A stretch of 19,187 bases of DNA from an uncultured Flavobacterium sp. (GTDB taxonomy: Bacteria; Bacteroidota; Bacteroidia; Flavobacteriales; Flavobacteriaceae): contig CAMLFV010000020.1 in the NCBI GenBank assembly GCA_946479395.1, positions 1 to 19,187 of the forward strand, given 5' to 3'. This document shows, in pieces, positions 15,175-19,187 of this stretch. The first letter of the stretch is position 1, and each line of letters starts with the position of its first letter. A model generated the notes under the pieces. That model searched no databases and was not told the DNA's origin. It saw only the letters and a list, made by a program, of their open reading frames with translations. The translations under genes were made by a program, and so were the position numbers.

Positions 15175-16404
15175 TTACAATTTTGTAATTGCCTTCTGAA
15201 TTAGTTTCATGTTAGACTTGCTGATTTCAAATTCTTCAGACAACCTCATCCACTTTGCAAGTGCAGAACGAGTTTGCTCAATAACATTTTCTACAAATTC
15301 TTTTGACAACTTCGCTTCTAAACCTAGTTTAGTAAGATGCCTGACACTTATATTTCGTCCTTCTCCCATAACCATTGTACTTTGCTCTCCTGCTGGACCG
15401 TTGGAAAAAGTAAGGTCGTAAGCAGGTGATAATTTCCATTCGCCAAATTCATTCATCAGAAATGTAAAATTTTTTGAGTGATCGTCTCTATTGTGTGCCA
15501 TGACATTAAAAACCGCTAATCGAAACATATTTTCTACTTCTCGAATATCTTTCGTTAATACACCTGTCAATGACAATAAATCTTCATAGTCAAGAGACGG
15601 AAATCTAAAATTATTATAAATCAAACCGCTGACCGTATGCATGTGTAAACGTTTGTTGCCATTTCTGTCAAAACGTTTTACAGCAAAATAGCCATTTCCC
15701 CTTTGGGAAGAAAACAAATGAATTGTCGGCATTTCAATTCCAGCATCTATCGCCATTAATGCGTAAACATATTCTATTGCGCCGGCATCAGTTCCATCTT
15801 GCGAATTTGGAAATTTTACCATCCAGTGTTCAAAACCATTGCTTAGCTGATCTGTTCCATGTATTATGTTTTTTCTTTCAGAATCAATACCAATCAATGC
15901 TTTTGGTCGTGCTCCGGCAGAAGATCCGTTCAAAGCTAAAAGTTCTGCAATTACTTCTTCCGATTCACCCTCCAAAACTTCCTGGGTGTGACTAGCCAGT
16001 AAATCCAAATCAATCATTTCATCGTTTCTATTAAGGCTTTGATCAGGTTCATAAACTAAAGCACCTAAACCATTTAATCCAACATGCGCTAAACGATCAA
16101 GTGGAGATATATCTGTCGCAGAAAAACCTTCCGAACGAAGTAAACGATCAAAAAGTAACCTTCCCCAACCATCTGGTAAACTATCGTTGAAAACTCCAGC
16201 TAAACCCTCAAAAGGAATTTGGGGAAGTTCTATCACACCACGTTGCAAAGGAAGTTTTATAGGAGAAATTTCTAAATTGCTATGCAAAAAAGCTTCATCA
16301 TATTCAAAATAGATCATGGTATTACGAATAGCCAAACGCCCAACGGGTTGAATTCCAGAGCCGAAATTCAAACCTACTTTTATTTCTTTAACAGCTGTTT
16401 TCAT
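15175..16404 (-). CDS. hipA: HipA-family serine/threonine kinase toxin
   Basis: The 409-residue protein is a full-length HipA. HipA toxins phosphorylate translation factors, in E. coli glutamyl-tRNA synthetase, and produce dormancy. The N-terminal subdomain is VGRLAIRNTMIYFEYDEAFL and then LPLQRGVIELPQIPFEGLAG, followed by FNDSLPDGWGRLLFDRLL, a family signature. The phosphate-loop region is SSAGARPKALIG from S161, the ATP-binding lysine lies in FAVKRFDR, and the catalytic loop is HNRDDHSKN from H304 with D307 as the likely base. SPAYDLTFS is the metal-binding segment. All expected residues are present, so it looks active. It overlaps hipB by 4 bases. Confidence 0.95.
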   Translation of the reverse strand: MKTAVKEIKVGLNFGSGIQPVGRLAIRNTMIYFEYDEAFLHSNLEISPIKLPLQRGVIELPQIPFEGLAGVFNDSLPDGWGRLLFDRLLRSEGFSATDISPLDRLAHVGLNGLGALVYEPDQSLNRNDEMIDLDLLASHTQEVLEGESEEVIAELLALNGSSAGARPKALIGIDSERKNIIHGTDQLSNGFEHWMVKFPNSQDGTDAGAIEYVYALMAIDAGIEMPTIHLFSSQRGNGYFAVKRFDRNGNKRLHMHTVSGLIYNNFRFPSLDYEDLLSLTGVLTKDIREVENMFRLAVFNVMAHNRDDHSKNFTFLMNEFGEWKLSPAYDLTFSNGPAGEQSTMVMGEGRNISVRHLTKLGLEAKLSKEFVENVIEQTRSALAKWMRLSEEFEISKSNMKLIQKAITKL

Positions 16405-16709
16405 TTTCTGCTTCCTCGTTTTCTAGTTGGTTTTTCCTCTGATTTTAATACTTCGTCAATAGATTTAAAATGTTGCTCTTTGGGTTTTAAAGCATCAACT
16501 ATCTCTTCTAAACCACCAACAACCGAAAGTATTTTTAAAAATGAATCCAAAGAAATTACTCCCTTTTGTTCAAATTTTCGCAATGTTGATAATGGCACAC
16601 CAGCTCTCTCCGACAAACCTTCCTGAGTCAGTTCCATTTGTAATCGTCGGGCACGGATGCTTTCAACGATTTTTCTCTGTACTTTTGACAACGATATAAA
16701 TAACATCAT
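16401..16709 (-). CDS. hipB: HipB-like antitoxin, XRE-type DNA-binding protein
   Basis: The 102-residue protein has a helix-turn-helix at about residues 10-70: IVESIRARRLQMELTQEGLS, ERAGVPLSTLRKFEQ, then SLDSFLKILSVVGGLEEIVD. The last 25 residues are lysine/arginine-rich (EEKPTRKRGSRK) and probably flexible, as in other HipB proteins, where the tail contacts the toxin or is degraded. Start codons ATG at 16709 and 16706 are adjacent; either is possible. Antitoxin-first order with a 4-base overlap is standard for hipBA. The upstream region carries repeated dyad elements around an exact -7 box, fitting autorepression. Confidence 0.93.
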   Translation of the reverse strand: MMLFISLSKVQRKIVESIRARRLQMELTQEGLSERAGVPLSTLRKFEQKGVISLDSFLKILSVVGGLEEIVDALKPKEQHFKSIDEVLKSEEKPTRKRGSRK

Positions 16710-16710
16710 G

Positions 16711-16781
16711 GTAGTATTTAAGCAGTATTAACAAGAATAAATACTACTATTGTAGTACAAATATACAAAAACTACTATTGT
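16711..16781 (-). promoter_or_regulatory. hipBA operator-promoter with repeated ACTAC/GTAGT elements
   Basis: On the minus strand TATATTTG (16765-16758) is an exact -7 match. Around it ACTACTATTGT occurs twice as a direct repeat (16743-16753 and 16771-16781). GTAGTATTTA (16711-16720) is the reverse complement of TAAATACTAC (16738-16747). TACTAC-TATT-GTAGTA forms a further short dyad at 16742-16757. At least four half-sites of the ACTAC/GTAGT type thus lie between the hipB ATG and just upstream of the promoter. HipB of E. coli binds four operators in a similar arrangement, with a different sequence. Confidence 0.75.
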
Positions 16782-16933
16782 GAACTAAAGATAATTAATC
16801 TAAAAGTATATTTGCTATCCGTTTGGATATTACATCACATACTTTTAAAAATCTGTAATACTCCCCAAAATTAAGACAGCAATTTAAGATATGAAATTAA
16901 CAAAAAAAGATTAATTTTAAAATCAAATAATTT

Positions 16934-17209
16934 ATGTCAACAAGAAGAAAATTTAGTAAGGAGTTTAAATGAAAAGTGGTTTTGGAAGCACTGAAAGAAC
17001 GCACCACCATAGAACAACTCGCTAAGAAGTACGAATTGCAACCCTCTCAAATCAGTCTTTGGAAATCTAAAGCTTTGAGCAATTTTGAGAACGTTTTTCA
17101 GGCAGAAACTTTAAATGAAAAAGAAAAACAAATCGACACCGAGAAACTTTACGCCACAATCGGTCAGCAAAAAGTAGAGATTGAGTTCTTAAAAAAAAAC
17201 TTGCGATGA
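16934..17209 (+). pseudogene. IS3-family transposase orfA (helix-turn-helix subunit) with early TGA
   Basis: ATG at 16934 encodes MSTRRKFSKEFK, the usual start of IS3-type OrfA, and then hits TGA at 16970-16972. The same frame continues KVVLEALKERTTIEQLAKKY, LQPSQISLWKSKAL, and a coiled coil TEKLYATIGQQKVEIEFLKK, ending at 17209. A C-to-T change in CGA would explain the stop. The remainder can be translated from an internal GTG, but lacks the first strand of the HTH domain. The A9 run just before the end is the site of the -1 frameshift that would make the OrfAB transposase. Confidence 0.8.
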
Positions 17210-17433
17210 TGCCTTTGCAAGAACGGCGGGAACGGATAGACAAAGACAACAAAATGCTGAATATTACCAAACAATGTGAGTTGTTATCCATCCACCGAAG
17301 TGGATTGTATTACAAGCCCAATGCAGAAAAAGATGAAAATTTGCAGATTATGGAACTTTTAGATAAACAGTATTTTGAAACCCCTTTTTATGGTGTTCTA
17401 CGCTTAACAGACCGAGGAAAATTAGTAAAATAA
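17206..17433 (+). pseudogene. IS3-family transposase orfB, truncated after the N-terminal domain
   Basis: The frame starts MMPLQERRERIDKDNKMLNI, then CELLSIHRSGLYYKP and IMELLDKQYFETPFYG, the HTH_21-like N-terminal part of IS3 OrfB. After PFYG the text becomes VLRLTDRGKLVK and stops at 17431-17433. The DDE catalytic core (about 200 residues) is gone. Read through the A9 run, orfA would fuse to this frame as KKKLAMMPLQ. The tail after FYG may be residual element sequence joined by an internal deletion or sequence from the flank. Confidence 0.82.
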
Positions 17434-17508
17434 CTTCGGGCGATTTCTTGCTTTGAACTTGTTCTAAACAAAATTATTACACACTTTAAATAAGCTTTAG
17501 ATTTGCTC

Positions 17509-17558
17509 ATTGGGCTTCGCATCGTGTAATCTTACTACGACACGAGATGAAAGCCCAT
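17509..17558. repeat. Imperfect inverted repeat between the IS remnant and the OmpA-like gene
   Basis: TGGGCTT (17511-17517) pairs with AAGCCCA (17551-17557) and TCGTG (17522-17526) with CACGA (17541-17545), with short mismatched stretches between and a 14-base loop. No T-run follows on either strand, so it is not a standard terminator. It lies just past the 3' end of the OmpA-like gene and could still fold in its transcript. Confidence 0.45.
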
Positions 17559-17578
17559 TGAACTAAAAATTACTTATT

Positions 17579-18583
17579 TTAATTTGTTTTTACTAATTCT
17601 ACTCGACGATTTTTAGCCTTTTTTTGCTCAGAATCGTTTGTAAATAAAGGCTTTTCGGAACCAAAACCTTTGGCAGTTAGTCGAGATTTATCAATTCCGT
17701 ATGCAATAATATTATTCATTACAGAATTGGCGCGGTCATTCGAGAGTTTTTTGTTTTGTCCGGCATCGCCTGTATTGTCGGTATGTCCTTCAATAGAAAT
17801 TTTTAAGTTTTTATCTTTTTTAAGTGCTTCTGCAATTTGTGATACAACTTCTTTTCCTTCAGCCGAGATATTTGATTTATCTACATCGAAATTGATATAT
17901 AAAATCGACTTTCCTTTTTCAGTCAAATCCTTCACTATTTCATCAGCTGTAACTTTAGTAATGGTTTGTATAAAAGCTTCTTCTTGTAAAACGTTTAGTT
18001 TTCCACTTGCGTTGTTAGAAGTAAATTGAACATAAATGTTGCCTTTATCTTTACTTCTAATTATGTAGAATTGAATATGCTGATTCCAATATCCCATATC
18101 ACCGTCATTCCCTTTATTAGGATCTTTTTTGTGATAACGCTCATATTCTTCTTTGGTAATTTCTCCCTCAAAAACTTTTACCGCTCCCACTGAAAGTAAA
18201 TAATCTTCCATACTTTTTACGAAATATCGTTGAGAATACTCTTCACCCCGTTCATTGGTGACGTATATTTTATACAATCTTCCTTCAAAAGGCGTCATAA
18301 TTCCATTGATTGGAAAGAAGCATACATCAAATTTTCTTTCAAAAGGTTTGTTCATAGATTGTAATCCTTTTGGAAGATTGATGAAAGGAAAATCTCCAAT
18401 ATCGGCAGTTGAAAACGGAATGTCTTCAATATTGAATTCACTAGAAAATTTGGTTTCTTCTTTTTTAATTTCGCTACCTTGTACTATATTCTCTGTTGTA
18501 TCTACTGTTTTTTGTTGTTTTGATGATTGATTACAAGAGATGACTAAAGCAGACAACCCAAGAATCACAATTGCTTTGTTCAT
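17579..18583 (-). CDS. OmpA-family lipoprotein
   Basis: The 334-residue protein has a lipoprotein signal MNKAIVILGLSALVISC, with the lipobox cysteine at 17. The next residues are NQSSKQQ, without the acidic surface-export signal, so it is expected on the periplasmic side. Residues about 50-200 form an extracellular-type domain that I do not recognise. The C-terminal ~110 residues are an OmpA-like peptidoglycan-binding domain: ILYINFDVDKSNISAEGKEV, KISIEGHTDNTGD, SNDRANSVMNNIIAYGI, and FGSEKPLFTND...NRRVEL. The D and R residues that hold diaminopimelate (in GHTDN and NDRA) are intact. It probably tethers the outer membrane to the cell wall. It starts 49 bases after the neighbouring lipoprotein stop and may share its transcript. 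Confidence 0.9.
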   Translation of the reverse strand: MNKAIVILGLSALVISCNQSSKQQKTVDTTENIVQGSEIKKEETKFSSEFNIEDIPFSTADIGDFPFINLPKGLQSMNKPFERKFDVCFFPINGIMTPFEGRLYKIYVTNERGEEYSQRYFVKSMEDYLLSVGAVKVFEGEITKEEYERYHKKDPNKGNDGDMGYWNQHIQFYIIRSKDKGNIYVQFTSNNASGKLNVLQEEAFIQTITKVTADEIVKDLTEKGKSILYINFDVDKSNISAEGKEVVSQIAEALKKDKNLKISIEGHTDNTGDAGQNKKLSNDRANSVMNNIIAYGIDKSRLTAKGFGSEKPLFTNDSEQKKAKNRRVELVKTN

Positions 18584-18632
18584 TTGTATAGATTTTTTTG
18601 TAAGTCTTTTTTTAATTAAGAAGCTAATTAAT

Positions 18633-19094
18633 TTATTGTTTTACTCCTTCAAAATCAAAATGAACATCTGTTACGGATTGCTCATCTGTACTAACACTAA
18701 TGTTTTTATTAGAGCCATAATAATGGAAAATACCCTCTAAACTACCTATTAAGGAAACAATATCCTGTGTGTTTTCACCAAAAAAAGCACCTGTTTCTAC
18801 AGTGAAAGTTTTAGGAGTTACATACGAATACTCTTCATCTGATTTTGCGGAAACTTTTAATTTATTACTTCCTTCTTTTGTAACGATAATAATAGCATCG
18901 AACCATTCATATGAACCATTTGTATCAGATGAGCTTAATTTTCCTTTATACGTTCCCACAGCAGCATCAATAGTACCTTGTGCTGGTTGTTCGTGTCCAT
19001 TGTCATCATCTTTACTACAGCTTGTAGTTAATGTTCCCAATGTTAATACCGATGCAAGTGCTAATATTGCAATTTTTACGTTTACTTTTTTCAT
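18633..19094 (-). CDS. Hypothetical lipoprotein with flavobacterial surface-export signal
   Basis: The 153-residue protein has a type II signal peptide (MKKVNVKIAILALASVLTLG, then TLTTSC) with the lipidated cysteine at 26. The mature start CSKDDDNG has the K-(D/E)2 pattern known from Flavobacterium and Capnocytophaga as the lipoprotein export signal that sends lipoproteins to the outer face of the outer membrane. The rest is beta-rich: GTYKGKLSSSDTNGSYEWFD, IIIVTKEGSNKLKVSAK, TPKTFTVETGAFFGE and SVTDVHFDFEGVKQ. This resembles a small beta-barrel/lipocalin-like fold, but I assign no family. It is the only Cys in the mature protein. It probably forms a unit with the OmpA-like gene downstream. 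Confidence 0.85.
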   Translation of the reverse strand: MKKVNVKIAILALASVLTLGTLTTSCSKDDDNGHEQPAQGTIDAAVGTYKGKLSSSDTNGSYEWFDAIIIVTKEGSNKLKVSAKSDEEYSYVTPKTFTVETGAFFGENTQDIVSLIGSLEGIFHYYGSNKNISVSTDEQSVTDVHFDFEGVKQ

Positions 19095-19187
19095 GTTTAT
19101 TTCAATTTTATGATGAAACGCAAATCTCTATAAAATGCAGAATCAAGACAATCATCTAAAACAATGATATTCTTTTTAATGGTTTAC

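Larger units (their letters stand above)
16854..17433 (+). mobile_element. Decayed IS3-family insertion sequence (left part only)
   Basis: The element has an orfA/orfB pair in the IS3 layout, with orfB in the -1 frame, a run of nine A at 17191-17199 at the expected frameshift site, and an ATGA overlap. A candidate left end starts TGTAATACTCCCCAAAATTA at 16854. No reverse complement of this end is seen to the right, and orfB ends after about one quarter of its usual length. OrfA also carries a premature TGA. The right end is therefore missing, and the element is immobile unless helped in trans. Confidence 0.75.

Noticed and set aside
16807..16814. TATATTTG on the plus strand before the IS remnant as a promoter for orfA
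   Set aside because: It is an exact -7 match, but is outside the element, has no convincing -33 and no intact gene to serve; such AT-rich boxes also occur by chance here.
18608..18628. TTAATTA-AGAAGC-TAATTAA hairpin between the two lipoprotein genes as a terminator
   Set aside because: On the transcribed minus strand it is followed by A, not T; the stem is all A/T and weak, so read-through from one gene to the next is more likely.

Overview
The window looks like the chromosome of a flavobacterium (Bacteroidota, class Flavobacteriia). It is AT-rich. It carries perfect or near-perfect TAnnTTTG-type -7 promoter boxes, small Crp/Fnr-like regulators, lipoproteins with SCSKDDD-type N-termini and typical flavobacterial ECF sigma factors. 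I cannot assign a genus from sequence alone. No rRNA, tRNA or CRISPR array was seen.

Layout. Positions 1-1399 (+) hold the 3' part of a membrane-anchored family 2 glycosyltransferase and an ECF sigma factor, separated by one base. Positions 1461-3452 (+) hold a possible PD-(D/E)XK-like protein, a DihydroFolate-reductase/RibD-like gene broken by one in-frame TAA, an intact Crp/Fnr-like regulator and the first ~27 codons of a broken carboxymuconolactone decarboxylase (AhpD-like) gene. Positions 3527-3940 (+) encode a small XRE regulator. A hairpin at about 3979-4018 has a T-run on both strands and probably terminates transcription from both sides.

The core is a minus-strand defence cluster at 13643-4199. 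In transcription order it reads hsdM, hsdS, an OLD-family ATPase/TOPRIM nuclease, an AbiEi-like antitoxin, an AbiEii nucleotidyltransferase toxin, and hsdR. The type I restriction-modification genes are therefore split by two other defence modules. A 17-bp perfect inverted repeat overlapping a -7 box lies directly before abiEi. This suggests that AbiEi represses an internal promoter that also serves hsdR, 29 bases after the toxin gene.

Beyond the cluster lie a secreted thioredoxin-fold protein that has lost its CxxC cysteines (+), a small acidic hypothetical protein (-) and a hipBA toxin-antitoxin pair (-) with a promoter flanked by repeated ACTACTATTGT/GTAGT elements. These are followed by a decayed IS3-family element (+), an OmpA-like lipoprotein (-) and a lipoprotein with a surface-export signal (-). 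The density of defence and toxin-antitoxin genes, the IS remnant and several broken genes mark 1.4-17.4 kb as an accessory, recently remodelled region between core-like flanks.
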